Shown: one piece after another, positions 38,348 through 50,458 of the stretch
Layout: each line of letters starts with the position of its first letter
How positions within the stretch are numbered: the stretch's first letter is position 1
From: Dipetalonema caudispina
Lineage: Eukaryota; Nematoda; Chromadorea; Rhabditida; Onchocercidae
Reading direction: 5' to 3'
Length of the DNA stretch: 64,000 bases
Assembly (NCBI GenBank): GCA_013365325.1
Contig: JABVXV010000011.1
Coordinates: 124,001 to 188,000, forward strand
The notes under the pieces: generated by a model
The model's input: the letters and a program-made list of their open reading frames with translations, nothing else
What the model was told of the DNA's origin: nothing
The model's database searches: none
Made by a program: the position numbers and the translations under genes

Positions 38348-39409
38348 ATGGCTGAGGTGCATATTATCGGAGAGATTGAAAGTGCGTCTGGATTCCCTGA
38401 ACAACGGCTTTTTTGTCGCTGGGAACTCGGATTTGGTGAGTTGCTGTTCATTCTTTAAGTCAGATAAAGAGTTCGTGAACAGTTTTGAATATTTTTACTC
38501 AAAAAAGATGGGAGTATGTCTCAACCAGAATATTTTCAACTTTCGGGATTTCGATTATTCTTTCGATTTTTGCTATTTCGCCAACTATTTCATCAAGAAG
38601 GTCGTTCATAGCTAGATGTAACAGAGTGTTTGAAATCATGTTAAGGTGGTGGATGGCGTATAATTCAAGGAGTGAGCAAAGGACAAACTCAGACTGACTT
38701 ATCTGAATACGGAGATTTCGCATCCTTTTCACATCCGCTGGATATACATCTTGTTACTAAAACCATACAAGGTCAGTTTGACTTTACTATGAAATGGGAA
38801 TTATTCTAAAAACATTGTGAAGTTTAACAGTTTTATCCGACTTGTTATGTTCAGCATTTGCAGTCCTTCATAACCCAGAGCTGTGTGACTGGTCGTAGTC
38901 AGAAAACCTCAAAATGGCAGTTATAGTTTACTCAAAATGTTGCCTTCGTTCAGGATGGCCTTCGATTAGTCTACAAATTTGGCACTACGACGAATTTGGT
39001 CGCCAGGAACTGTATGGTTATGGGTCCATATATTTGCCAGCTTCACCTGGTGAACATCAGGTAAATACTTCTTTATTGATGTCAGTATGTTATTTGCAGT
39101 GGTTAATTAAGACATTTGCAAACAACTATAAATTTTGGATTTTTCGCAATCGGTTTGTAGTCAATTAATGATTTGGTTAATTTGATTAGTTTTTAATAAA
39201 TACAGATGAAATGTTATACGTGGAGGCCGAAAGGCGATTTACGTGAAGAAATGATGCAGTACTTTGTTGGGGGTGGTTTGCAGTTCAGCAATGAAACTTC
39301 AACACGACTCGATGAACATCCAAGATTGCGTACTGTATCCATGGGTGTTGTTAGATTGCGCATTTCAGTGATAACCAGGAATTTTGATCGTTTCGGAATT
39401 CAGTGTTGA
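38348..39409 (+). CDS. B9D2: B9 domain-containing protein 2 (transition zone of cilia)
   Basis: Four exons join in phase: 38348-38435, 38646-38771, 38954-39060 and 39206-39409, giving 174 residues, the usual length (human 175). The B9 domain fills the protein. Diagnostic blocks are [20 protein letters not shown] at the start, KGQTQTD, the [17 protein letters not shown] strand, the [17 protein letters not shown] turn, FVGGGLQF and the terminal [10 protein letters not shown], all as in animal B9D2. B9D2 works with B9D1 and MKS1 in the Meckel-syndrome (MKS) module that gates the ciliary transition zone; in nematodes cilia occur only on sensory neurons. The ATG at 38348 is chosen by homology. An overlapping frame from an ATG at 38262 runs out of frame across the start and is not the product. 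Confidence 0.93.
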
Positions 39410-42110
39410 TAATTTAGTCTCTGTTTAACCATCGTTTGTTATCTCGGAAATGTAAACGCTATATGCAATATATCAGTAAGAGCGCCTTGTTAGTTGAGCA
39501 GAATCCCTCCATTCAGAACTCATTCATTGTTTCCACATCCTACTTAAACCAATTTGTGGACGTCTTTCTTTCTTTTTTCTATCAAATATATCACTCAACA
39601 GAATGTCACTGACCACTCGTTGCCACTGACCAAATAACCTTTTCTGATTACAGTTTGCTGTGCTGTTATAATGATATCACTAATAGCTTATGTAGTGAAC
39701 AGTTGTCAATATAAGCCAGAAGAGGTTTCGATTCTTCGTTCACCTTCCATGTTTCCTCTGGCCTAGAGTTGATCTGTGCAAAGCACTACTTGAATTTCTC
39801 CGGCGTTGTCTATCTTACATGTTTTTCGGGGTGTTCACTTCAAATTTTTGGTATTTTCCATCAATAAGTTCTTGCCCGATTGTCGAAACAAACTGATGGT
39901 ATACGAGAAGGACAATAAAACTATTTCCCAAAAATACTATTTAATGTTATTAGGCTTTTCTTAGACCATGAGCTACGCTGTGCATCACCAGCTGTGCTTC
40001 CAAAAAGTAAAACTTCTTGTCAATACTATTTGATCATCAGTGCAAGATATCTAGGTAGGTGAGATCTTTGAAAAGTATGCTGAGAGAAAGATGAAGTTTT
40101 GTGGTTTATTTTAAGATGTAATGTGAATGTTGACAAAGTAACTATTAAAACTACTAGAACTATTTAATCATCCAATACGAACTCTGATCTCAAGGCACAT
40201 ATGAATCTCTTGCAAAAAGCTCAAATTCATCCCACTTTATTCATTCCTTGCAAATTAGAACTACTAGAAAAGTTCATTCAAATAATAACACCGTTGCCTA
40301 CTGCAAAAATCAAAGATTGGAAAGGAGAAAAGTTAGAGCAAGTAGGAAAAGCAAGTTTTGAAACAGTGAAAAGGAGAGCTCACTATAAAGCGGTCAATGA
40401 CAATGAACAATTTAAAAAACCAAAATGAATACAACAATGGGGAGCTGTCATGCGACACTCTCTAATCAGCGCTATCGGAGAACTTGTTAATCACGTCCAG
40501 AACATTTTTTCTTTTTCTTTTTTTTTTAATCATTTTAAATCGAATCACATTTCGTGTTTCAGAAATAGAGTGTCACAATCATACACAATACTTCCACAAG
40601 TGATGGATTCACAACATCTCCGACCAATGTTACGATTTTTTGTTACTACACTAATAATGCACATCCAACCCATGTCCTGAATACCTTTATAGTTTTTGGA
40701 TACGACACAGTGATTAGCTCAAAATAAACTTCAATTTCATATCACATTTATTTTGAAAGCACATTCCTGTGATTCTGTTGAAAAAGTAAATTTCTATTAC
40801 ATGGTTCTCCTCTAACTACAATTAATAATTTTCCAGATTACTTTTTTCCTCGTGTTCTGTTGGGTGGAACCTAACTGCAAAGTACACGAAATGTACAGTT
40901 TGCCATTTCTATAACATTCATTTCACATGTCTATCACTGTATTAATCCATACTTCACTTTAGATTATTCAAGAATTAATCAGGAAGAAATGATTTTCATT
41001 TTCTTAAGTCATCTTTCTTTCTTAATAACATGATCGATCGCGAATGTAAGCTATCAAGAACAATGTGTAGAATGTGGAAATTCGCATCCTTGGAAGTGAA
41101 AGATGCCACAAAAGGAGTAAATTTCAGTTATCTTTCGTTGCTGAAACTTCGAAAATTTGCATTAATTGATCCGTTTCGCATTTGTATTAACCAAAACTGT
41201 GGATTTTTTAATGGTAACTTTCTCTCTCTAGAAATCAACAATTTGTGGCTAAATAAGGAAACCCTACACAATATCGGCCATTTTATTTCGCTTTATCAGT
41301 ATTCAGAAGCATTAAAAGTTTCTTTTGCAGTCTTCCAGACATTTTTTCGATGATTTATTCATTGTATTTGTTTAATGCATGTATGCAAGTTAATCATAAT
41401 CAAAACCCAATCCAACCCAACCTGACTCGACTCGATCTTACCCATCTTTAATCAAATAGAATACCATTCGGGAATTACAGGAACGAATGCATTATAAAAT
41501 GGTAGTATGAAAATAGCACAAAAATTTGTAGGAGACAGAGTGTGTAATAACTTCTACGAGAGTACGTCTTTCAGAGTAGTGGGAAATGGCGAAGGACAAT
41601 TCAGTGACTGAAGTGGACAGGGGATAGAATGGACGATACGTTGAGTCGCCCAACGTCTATCCCTTTTCCGAAATCCGCAATGGTACGAGTTGCGAATGGT
41701 GTTTAGTGGTAGATGGGGTGGTGGAATACGGGGTAGTAATTCCACAACTTTTATTGAAAAGGTTGTGGTATCTCTATGTATCACTTCCATTTCATAAAGT
41801 GAGTCAGAAAAAAGGCGACACCAATTTTCGGAGTATCAGCGCTACTTTCATACAAATTCTATATGTTGTATTTTTTAGTCTTTATTCCTTAGACGAATTT
41901 CACTTTTAAATTGAATGAACAGTAATACGTTTAAATCTTTTAAGAATTGATGGAAAATAAGGTTGAAGCAGTGAAATTAGTGAAGATCGATAACTTTCCG
42001 AGATGAAAGTTCTAGTGACTTCATTGATTGCTTTTGTTATTCAACAAAAAAAAGACTTGTATTGTTGGAAGAGAAATTTATCGAAATTTCGATAAGTAAT
42101 AATAGTTTTC
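39410..42110. other. Spacer between B9D2 and ERp44 with two weak frames
   Basis: Mostly AT-rich. Two plus-strand single-exon frames deserve mention only: 40201-40428 (75 codons, Lys/Glu-rich, ending NEQFKKPK) and 41030-41353 (107 codons, mixed composition, a few Cys). Neither has a recognisable family, a signal peptide or a clear acceptor before its start. The rest shows nothing. Confidence 0.3.
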
Positions 42111-42112
42111 AG
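42104..42112 (+). promoter_or_regulatory. Probable trans-splice acceptor of ERp44
   Basis: The sequence AGTTTTCAG ends 15 bp before the ERp44 start codon, with no upstream exon needed. This is the usual context for spliced-leader addition in nematodes. Direct proof would be SL-tagged reads. Confidence 0.45.
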
Positions 42113-42127
42113 GTAACAGAAATCCTC

Positions 42128-44948
42128 ATGTATAAAATGATAATAGGGAATTATTGGTTGCCGCTGATAATTTTATTTTTGCCAGCTGTATTGACGAATG
42201 TCATTTGGTTGGATATGGACAATCACGATGGTATCATCGAAAGTGCTCAGGTATAGAAATCAACAATTGCTTTAGGATTTTCGCAGATTCTTTTGATATA
42301 GGATGTCATTTTAATCATTGCAAGGAGATGTGGAAACTAGTTATTCAGCAAGAAAATGTGGATAATATGTTAAACAAACGATATCGTTTGGAAATGTAGT
42401 TTCGTCATTGAAAAGGAAGCTTTTTTACGTCTGATTTCTGATAACTATACGTCAGTGTTATTGAATGTAGTAGTAATAATTTGCGTTTTGTTCTATGCAA
42501 TTTATTCCGCTATCTAAAATAAAACTGGTAATGAAGGTATTTAGAAAATATATTTAATCTGTAAAGAATCCGACTATCATAATTTCGTGATTTTTACTTT
42601 TGTCCTATTTTGGGAGCATGAGTTTGGGTTCATGAAATGAAATGCTGGTCCTGTCCAGTTTAACGTTGTTGTATTTTGATCTTTTTTGCGTTTTTTCTTT
42701 CTCATTGACTGAGTCCCGGAATTTTATCACTTAGATACGGACATTTTATCTAAAACTACTGTAATATCTCTAGATAGTGTGCTGATGGTTATAAATGCTG
42801 ATATTCGTCACTGTGGGGATTTAGAGTACAAAAGATTGTATTCGTGAAATAAAATTGTGAAAAAAAAAATGAAAAAGATGAGTGGCCCAGACTTGTTTTC
42901 AGTAGGTTGCTAATGTTTAAGTAATGCAATCACCGTTGATAACTAATGTATTCTGACGTTATTTTAGGTGGTGTTTGTTGCGTTTTGTGCTGATTGGTGT
43001 CCATTTAGTCGTCGACTTAAACCAATTTTTGAGGAAGCTGCTGCAGTATTTGCACAAGAGAACCCTACGGCAAATGTAATTTGGGCTCTTGTGGATAGCG
43101 TCGAACAAGTGAAGTTTTGTTGGAAGTTAACTAATATTTTCTTTATATCGGTGGAAGGAACTATATGTGGTAAGAATGCTGACTTTTTTGTTAAGTTCAA
43201 TGTTTATAGGCAAAAATTGCGGATAAGTATTCTGTCAGTAAATATCCAACGATGAAAGTTTTTATCAATGGAGAATTAGCAAACAAGGAATATAGGTATT
43301 TTCATTGCATTATTTGGTACTACTTGCATATTTACGGATAGGTATTCTTCGAAACTGTTTGATTTTGATGTAAAAAATTCATTCTACTTAATTGCCAGAT
43401 CTACGCGCTCAGTTGAAGCACTCACAGCGTTTGTTAAACAACAGTTGTCATCCAGCATACAAGATTTTGCTACTAAAAATGATCTGGAGCAACAGATGGA
43501 CAAATCCAAAAGAAATGTGATTGCTTATTTTGCAGACAAAAATAGCGACGAATATCGAAGTTTCCAGGTTGCATTTTTCGCTAGCTTCAGGTTTTTTTTA
43601 TATCAGTTTTTATGAATTGCATTTTGATATTTTCAGAAGGTTGCTACTATTTTACGCGAAGATTGTGCATTTTGGGTTGGCATTGACGAAGGCTTGAAAG
43701 ATGTGAGTGGGAGCACGATGCATTTCCGAGATCCAGATACTGAAGATGAGCAAAAGGTTGATAATTTTGGAGTTTCATTTCGATGAGATTATACTAATCA
43801 CTTTCGGTGTTATTTGGTGGTAAGTCGCAGAAGTCTTTAATTATTGAAATAGATTGAATTTATAAAGTTTGAATGCATTATGAATTCAAAAATCCTATGG
43901 ATATTATGAATTCTGTGCACTGAAAGTTTGTTGCAGTTCACGGGCAATTTTACGGACTACAGCTATGTAAAGCAGTGGCTTACAGATAAGTGTATACCAC
44001 TGGTACGGGAAGTTACATTTGAAAATGTTGAAGAGCTGACGGAAGAAGGTCTACCATTCTTGCTTTTCTTCAGAAATCCTAGTGACAAAGAAGGCGACAA
44101 AAAGTTTACTGAATTGGTAAATTGTATCTCATGATACTTTGGTAAGTGGAGGAACTTCGGGTTCTTAGATTATTACAAGTTTGAATAAACATTGGTTCAT
44201 ATTCCAAATCCATCGCTTCTTTTTAGGCAGCACTTTCTGTGGTTTATTTATTTAAACATTTCTCATTTACAGGTGATGCGTGAACTTTATGATCAGAAAA
44301 ATGTTGTCAATACCTTACTGGCGGATGGTCATAAATTTGCGCATCCGTTAAAACATTTAGGTAAAAGTGAAGATGATTTGCCGGTTTTAGCTATTGATTC
44401 ATTCCAACATATGTTTTTGTTTGACAATATGAATGAATTATATGTTCCTGGAAAGCTTCGGCAGGTATATTTCATTTATATCCGTTGAAATTACAGGATG
44501 ATATTTTAGGTGCTAATTCAGTAGAGTAATGCTTTCTTTAAGACTATAGTGAATACATTTTGTCTCATTGTCACCAGTTATTTTTAATCTTTCATCCTTA
44601 CAATTTCTTCATTTTACAAGTATTTAAATACGTTAAATACATGTATTTAACATAGATTTCCTACTTTATATTAAATATACTGGGTCGATGCGGAAACTAA
44701 ATTAGAAGCTTTTATTTCAGTTTGTTCTCGACTTGCACTCTGGAAAATTGCACAAAGAATTTCATGAAAAAATGGATCAGGAAATGATAGATTTGCAGAA
44801 GCTGGCTTTGAAAAAACTTGAAACGTTCGCCGAAAATGACGCAAAACCACCGGCTGTGGCGTCATTCGCAACACCTCCTCCTTCCGTTTTCAAGGAATTG
44901 AAACCTTCAGAAAATCGCTATTCTTTATTAAGGAAAACTGAATTGTAG
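42128..44948 (+). CDS. ERP44: ERp44-like ER thioredoxin-family chaperone
   Basis: Eight exons join in phase: 42128-42250, 42968-43108, 43210-43295, 43399-43567, 43637-43756, 43937-44116, 44273-44464 and 44721-44948, giving 412 residues (human ERp44 has 406). A signal peptide (MYKMIIGNYWLPLIILFLPA) is followed by a thioredoxin-like domain with the monothiol motif WCPFS at about residues 51-55, in place of the usual CRFS. Later blocks match the family closely: KYPTMKVFINGE, KCIPLVREVTFENVEELTEE, KFAHPLKHLGK, LAIDSFQHMFLFDN and VLDLHSGKLHKEFH. The C-terminus is KTEL, an ER-retrieval variant where vertebrates have RDEL. ERp44 holds Ero1 and unassembled cargo in the early secretory pathway by mixed disulfides. 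Identification is firm. Confidence 0.94.
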
Positions 44949-45620
44949 TTTATATTTTTTATTTTAATGTTGTCGCAGTTACTTTTAAAATGCAGAGGAA
45001 GTGATGATTCCCTGGCAGCTGTTGTCTCTCGTTACCAATCGTTATTCGCTATTCGACTTTAAATTTCAGGGTGTTTTTTTAAAGTGCCTTTTGAAATAGT
45101 TTAATTTGTCCCACCGATTCAAATATTATTGTGCATCATTATGTTTTGTAATCAGTTTTATATTTAACTCCCGTCATTTCCACGAGAATTTTACTTGTGT
45201 GTCAAGTGAACCTTTCGTAAGTTTTTTCTCACTGGTTTTTAATATAGAAGTGACGGAAAAGAATTAGGTGATTAACGAATCGTTTTTGTGGATGTTAAAT
45301 TTTTGCTTCCTCCGTGCTCTTGTCTTTCTGTACCTGCTCCTTAATTAGTTGAATATTTTGTGCCAAGACGAACAGCATTGTTGTTATATTCGTCGCCTGC
45401 ATGATCTACCAGATACTTTAGATGGGAATTTTGGTATTTCACCATTCATGTGTTTTTTGGTACCTAAGATTAGCTGAGACATTTCCTTAACGCATACGGA
45501 TCCCAGTAGGATTAGCTTCTTTCTTTTCTCCTTTTGTTTGTCGCGATCATTGTACAAGTTCCCTCACATTCTTTTATATTGAATTGGGTGTTTCTGCCAC
45601 CACTTGATATTATTGTCTTT
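44949..45620. other. 3' flank of ERp44
   Basis: AT-rich sequence with no convincing gene. It runs into the ATT repeat. No canonical AATAAA was found close to the stop. Confidence 0.35.
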
Positions 45621-45938
45621 ATTATTATTATTATTATTATTATTAATATTATTATTATTATTACTATTATTATTATTATTATTATTATTATTACTGTTAT
45701 TATTATTAATTATTATTAGTTGTTACTATTAGTTATTATCATTAATTATCATTAATTATTATTGTTAATTATTATTATTAATTATTATTATTATTATTAT
45801 TATCATTGATTATCATTATTAATTATAATCATTAATTATTATTATCATTTAAATTATTATTATTATTAATTATTACTATTATCACTATTATTATTACTAT
45901 CACTGTTATTATCATGACTACTATTACGATTACTATGC
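45621..45938. repeat. ATT trinucleotide repeat tract
   Basis: About 320 bp of ATT/TTA units with interruptions (TTAATT, ATC, ACT). The first part is nearly perfect and opens an Ile-rich frame by itself. Such a tract is prone to length variation and assembly collapse. Confidence 0.92.
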
Positions 45939-47461
45939 CTATATGCATTTCAGCATACGATGATTCCAAAAGGTTGTATCATCTTGTGCTGATTCATTCA
46001 AATTTCCGTGTATCTCGTTTAATTGCTGCTCCACTACTGGTCTTTCGCAGTTGAGCAGTGAACTGATGGGTCTGTTAATTAGGTACGCGTCTTCTAGTAT
46101 ATGTAGGTTAAAGATGGTAGAATATAGAAGGGAAATTAATAAAGGAAATATGGTTTACATTTATGATATTTGAATCTGCTTTTCAAATTATCTCAAGATC
46201 CAAGATAACTGTCAATCACCTCGATTAATTTTGTTTGTTTTACGACTCATGTTTTTATATTTGTGTTTTTTTTGTTGGAAAATCCAGCAAGTAGGATTCA
46301 GTTGATTTTCGGATTTAGTGGAAATTTGAGATCCGGAGAGATTTCGATCTCTTTATTCTGCTTTCTCTTTTTGTTTTTTTCCTTTTGTTTTGAGAGAGTT
46401 CTTGATGATTTTTCTATTTTGTTTTCTTGTAAATTTTTGTATTTCTATAAAGTTAGATACGATTAAAAGTTTCAGAAATGTTCCATGCTTGCTGAGATCA
46501 ATTTTGATGCTCACTTTCCCATCGTGCTCTAATTTGTGCATAAATTCACTTTTCCCGAAATATTTTCAACTACAGTTATGCATGCATGTCATCTGTTTGG
46601 AAGTGTTGTGAATCGTGATCCATTCAGATTTGTTGAAGTTTAATCGGTAAAGCATATCCATTCAGAGCTAAACGTTGGTATTATATGTAGTCAAGTTAGT
46701 GATGCAGTCAGTACTAAAAAGGCCACAAATTTGAAGAGCTGAACTAAAGGAGACCAAATCAGTTGATGACACAATTCGTTGTCCATCTTGCCTATAACCT
46801 TTAATCAACATCTGATTGAAGTATTGTTTGTTCTAACAGAAATCGATAATTCTCACGAGCCACACCGATTGCGCAGTTGCTGTAGACGCAAACCATATGA
46901 TGGTTTGCGTCTACAGCATTCAGTAGTCCAGAGTATTATCACATTATAAAATGATGAACCAGTGACTGCGACGACATTCTTATCACTCTGTTTAGCTATC
47001 AGTACGAACCAACACTTCCTTTTATTTTGTACAAATTGCTAACCAGTAGCTTTCTCCCCATATTCCACTATTCTTTGTTAATTTGATTAGAAAGTTTGAC
47101 GTGTCCAAGAAATTCAAACTTTTTCTCAAATTCGAAAACCTCTCAGGAAAATATTAAATTGAAATCCGGTCTTTGAGGGATTCAGAAGCACTTTTCCGCT
47201 CCTCATATCCTTAAAAAACTATTTTTGATCAATAATTTTTACTGCTCAACATAAGAAAGTAACTGTTACTTTTTGTGCAAGCATTAAGGTTAAAAGATAG
47301 TTGAAGCAGAAGTGCAAGAATATTTGCAAGAAGAAACTGAAAAAGTTCCATCATTTTCTTCAAGATGTGTTAACATCATGACGAAATACTACTTTAATTT
47401 CCAACTTCAAAGTTAACGCTGCTTTCACTTTGAGAAAAAAAAAAGGCATGTCTGCTAATTC
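45939..47461. other. Spacer between ATT repeat and CDF transporter
   Basis: AT-rich and without a supported gene apart from the perfect inverted repeat at 46878-46918. It ends with an AATTCCAG acceptor at about 47462, 18 bp before the CDF start codon. Confidence 0.4.
46878..46918. repeat. Perfect 19-bp inverted repeat with 3-nt loop
   Basis: TGCTGTAGACGCAAACCAT at 46878-46896 is followed by ATG and then its exact reverse complement at 46900-46918. The sequence is much richer in GC than its surroundings. The loop is too short for a typical microRNA precursor. It may be a cruciform-forming site, the joined ends of a deleted inverted-repeat element, or a palindromic assembly or replication artefact. 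Confidence 0.85.
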
Positions 47462-47479
47462 CAGTTGATTAGTTGGTAA

Positions 47480-49626
47480 ATGAGTCAAGAGGAAAGGAAA
47501 ACCTTGCTTGGAAACGAGTCTGGATCTACTAATAGTTATTCGGAAGAATCCCCAACTAAATATACAAAAACAAATCAGCCTTATCAAGTTAACGTTTCGT
47601 TCTGGAAAAGAAGGCAACTCAAAAAACTTCTCCATAAGGTTATATTTCCTTTCAAATTCCAGCTTTTGTTTTATTAACTACTAATTAATTGCTTTATCAA
47701 TGTTCCTCTTATACAGATACCACTATCAGGAAATGCAGGAATAAATGCAGCTTTTTATATATTTTTCTAAAAGAGTTTATTGTCCTTTGTTTTGTTTATA
47801 TGTGGATTTTTGATATAAATAAAAAAAGAACAGAGTATTATGCAGAAGTCAGGCATTAGTTCATAATTGAAACTAAAAGCCATGATCCCAATCATAGACT
47901 AATCTGTAGAAATTATAGTACAACGAACATCAGGAACGTCTGCAATCTTTATATCGTCATGATGAACAACTTTTTACGCATTTTTTACATGAAAATGTTG
48001 TAAAAGTGACGAATGACGAAGAACAACGAAAAAGAAACATAAATAGTATTTTGGCAGGAATAACTTTTGCAACGAATATTATTTTGTTGTTTGCCAATGG
48101 AATTGCTTCAGTATTGTCCGGTTCTCTTTCTATTATGAGGTGTACTTTTTAAAAAATTTGGAAGTGTTTGTAATCCTAAATCTTTCTGAGAATCTTGCCA
48201 GTGACATCATTTTTATGCAATGTCTTTTTCAGTTTTCAAAAGTTGGAAATTTTCATGGAAATAACTAAAAATTTGCTTAACTTAGCACGTTCCTCGATTC
48301 GGCTGTGGACTGTATCAGTGGAGTATTAATTTATATTAGTACTTGGGCTATCAATAATACGGATACATTCAATTATCCACGAGGACGAGCACGCTTAGAG
48401 CTTATCATTGTTCTCATTTGTTCTGTCATTATGGGTGTCGCCAACATTATGATGATTATTCAATCAGTTGAATCAATTATCAATAAGAGTGTGAGATATG
48501 CTTCATTTGGTGAAAATGATAAATTTCGAGCAACAAACCCAATTGCTTCCCGATTTGTAACTTCGCTCGATAATTGAGTTGCTCTAAAGAATGCTAATTT
48601 CAAAATGTTCTGCTTTTCAATGCTTCAGTTTTTAATTTGTTAGCTGATAGCTCCTTTTTAGCTAACATTATGACCGTTTGAAATACTGAAAATCTTTGAA
48701 AAAATATCATTTGCAGATATACCCAAATGCAAATTTACCTACTGTTTGCATATTAATTACTGCCTGTGCTATAAAAGTTTTATTGATGATATTTTGCTAC
48801 AAACATGGTACACCCGGTTCACGGGTTCGTTTTGTTTTTTTAAATGAATATTCCAATGTCATTTAAGGACTGAAAATAAAGGTAACTTCCTGAGAAACGA
48901 ATCAGATTTGTTGGCAGTTTGTCAAGAGTTGTATCTGAATGACTGATAAAATAACTATGACCGATATAACCACCAATCCTGATGAAAGTATTTTCAGACA
49001 TTAGCAATGGATCAGCGAAATGATATTATAACAAGTGCAGTTGCATTAATTAGCGCTTTTATTGGTGACAAATACTGGCTTTATGCGGATCCGATTGGAG
49101 CCATTTGCGTCTGGTGAAAATATTATTCGTTTCTGAATATAAGTTTTAAATATAAAATCATAAAAGATTTTGTTTCTGTGATTTTTTATTGATACTGCTT
49201 GCAATTACTTACCTTTCATTTCGATCACGCTATCACTATTTTGCAATAATATTTAAAGGCTAGGCCTTTATTCAAGAGTGTCAAATAGCTTGTTGCAGCA
49301 CTTTTGTGGCCTCATCGTGGTTTTTTAATGCAGTAGACAATATTCCAATGTTGGTGGGTAAACGTAGTGATCAGGAGAATCTATCCCGCATCATTCGGAT
49401 CTGTGTGGATCATGATGAGCACATCAAATGTCTGGATCATGTTATGGTTTATCATACTGGTTCCTTAGCAACAGTGGAAGTACATATTGTCCTGGATGAT
49501 GACCTACCACTCAAAATCACTCACGATATCATCGAATCGCTAACAAAGAAAATCTCAGTTTTACCATTTGTCGAACGAGCTTTTGTACACGGTGATTATC
49601 GTTGTGATGGTGACTGGGCTGACTAA
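47480..49626 (+). CDS. Cation diffusion facilitator, probable Mn-type (SLC30/MTP-like)
   Basis: Six exons join in phase: 47480-47638, 47919-48139, 48286-48490, 48717-48824, 48998-49113 and 49299-49626, giving 378 residues. An acidic/polar N-terminus and a YNEHQERLQSLYRHDEQ segment precede six TMs. TM2 carries DSAVD and TM5 carries DQRND. Two DxxxD motifs are the metal-site pattern of the Mn-type CDF group, whereas Zn-CDFs have HxxxD. TM6 ends YADPIGAICVW, and the cytoplasmic C-terminal domain (DHDEHIKCLDHVMVYHTGSL...GDYRCDGDWAD) has the ferredoxin-like fold pattern. Such proteins export divalent cations from the cytosol by proton antiport. Substrate is inferred from motif only. The start is supported by an acceptor 18 bp upstream. 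Confidence 0.9.
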
Positions 49627-50374
49627 CTTTCTATTTGTTTATTTCTATTGACGACAAGAAACATGTAATCTATCAGGTTCGAAACAATATCTATGGCAAA
49701 TAATTGCTTTTATTGAAGTTGTTATATTTATTTCACGTTGTGGCCAAGTAGAACTTCTTTGAATGGTAGCAATTTAAATTGTTGCAGTGGACTTAGATAT
49801 CGTTACAAAATTAAATTTTTATTACATGTCGAAGTAAAATTTTGCTTAAATCAATTCTTACATGAAACACATTGAATATTACTTTGGATCGATTTGAAAT
49901 TTCATGCTACTGAAATTTAAGGTCTTAAAATTAAAAAAAATACATTCTGTTGTGTATCTCATCACTATATGTATCGGCTCTTAATTTGTAAGTTTAAACA
50001 AATCTCAGAAACCGTCTAACAATTCGTAATTTTTCTTGACAATGTCTCTGAATTTTTGTTATTCATAATTAACATATATTGTTGAAGTTCTGAACACTTA
50101 TTGTACATGTTATCAAAATGTTATTTTTGAGAACAAAAAAGTAATAATATTCAGTTGCCGAGAACTACAGCTGTTTGAAATAAATTTATACAGCATCGTG
50201 AGATATGATTATGTTATAAATTTGGATATTCGACTTCTAAAATTAAGTGCTCGAGGAGCTGCAGCGAAATTTGGCTAGCTGTAAAAAAAAACTTTATTTT
50301 TCAGCTTACCAGCGTCTTTTTGCATTGCGGAACAAAAATTGAAAAAAAAAGCTAAAAATCAAAGTTAGAAATGA
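49627..50374. other. Spacer after the CDF gene
   Basis: AT-rich 3' flank of the CDF gene. On the minus strand an AATAAA (forward TTTATT at 50293-50298) lies 77 bp beyond the stop of the candidate terminal exon at 50375-50458. Nothing else is seen. Confidence 0.4.
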
Positions 50375-50458
50375 CTAGTTGACTTTTACGTCTTCCTTAC
50401 TTGCATCCTCATCAAATCCCTCATTCCAAATTTGGACGATTTTCGTCATTTCACGATT
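50375..50458 (-). CDS. Candidate terminal exon on the minus strand
   Basis: Reading leftward, an acceptor (TGATGCCTAG) opens a phase-0 frame of 27 codons to TAG, with coding-like, acidic composition (WNEGFDEDASKEDVKVN). An AATAAA follows 77 bp after the stop. It needs an upstream exon. The small-protein exon at 52757-52924 contains a phase-0 donor (GGGAAAAAG|GTGTGG) that could splice to it, making this an alternative C-terminus. The product is unknown. Confidence 0.3.
   Translation of the reverse strand, partial: NREMTKIVQIWNEGFDEDASKEDVKVN

Noticed and set aside
38262..38615. Plus-strand frame of 117 codons starting MATRCC over the B9D2 start
   Set aside because: It overlaps B9D2 exon 1 in another frame; the B9 domain homology fixes the real frame.
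45534..45719. Ile-rich frame
   Set aside because: It is translated ATT repeat.
46860..46930. Possible microRNA precursor at the 19-bp palindrome
   Set aside because: The 3-nt loop and perfect pairing are unlike a microRNA precursor; kept only as an inverted repeat.
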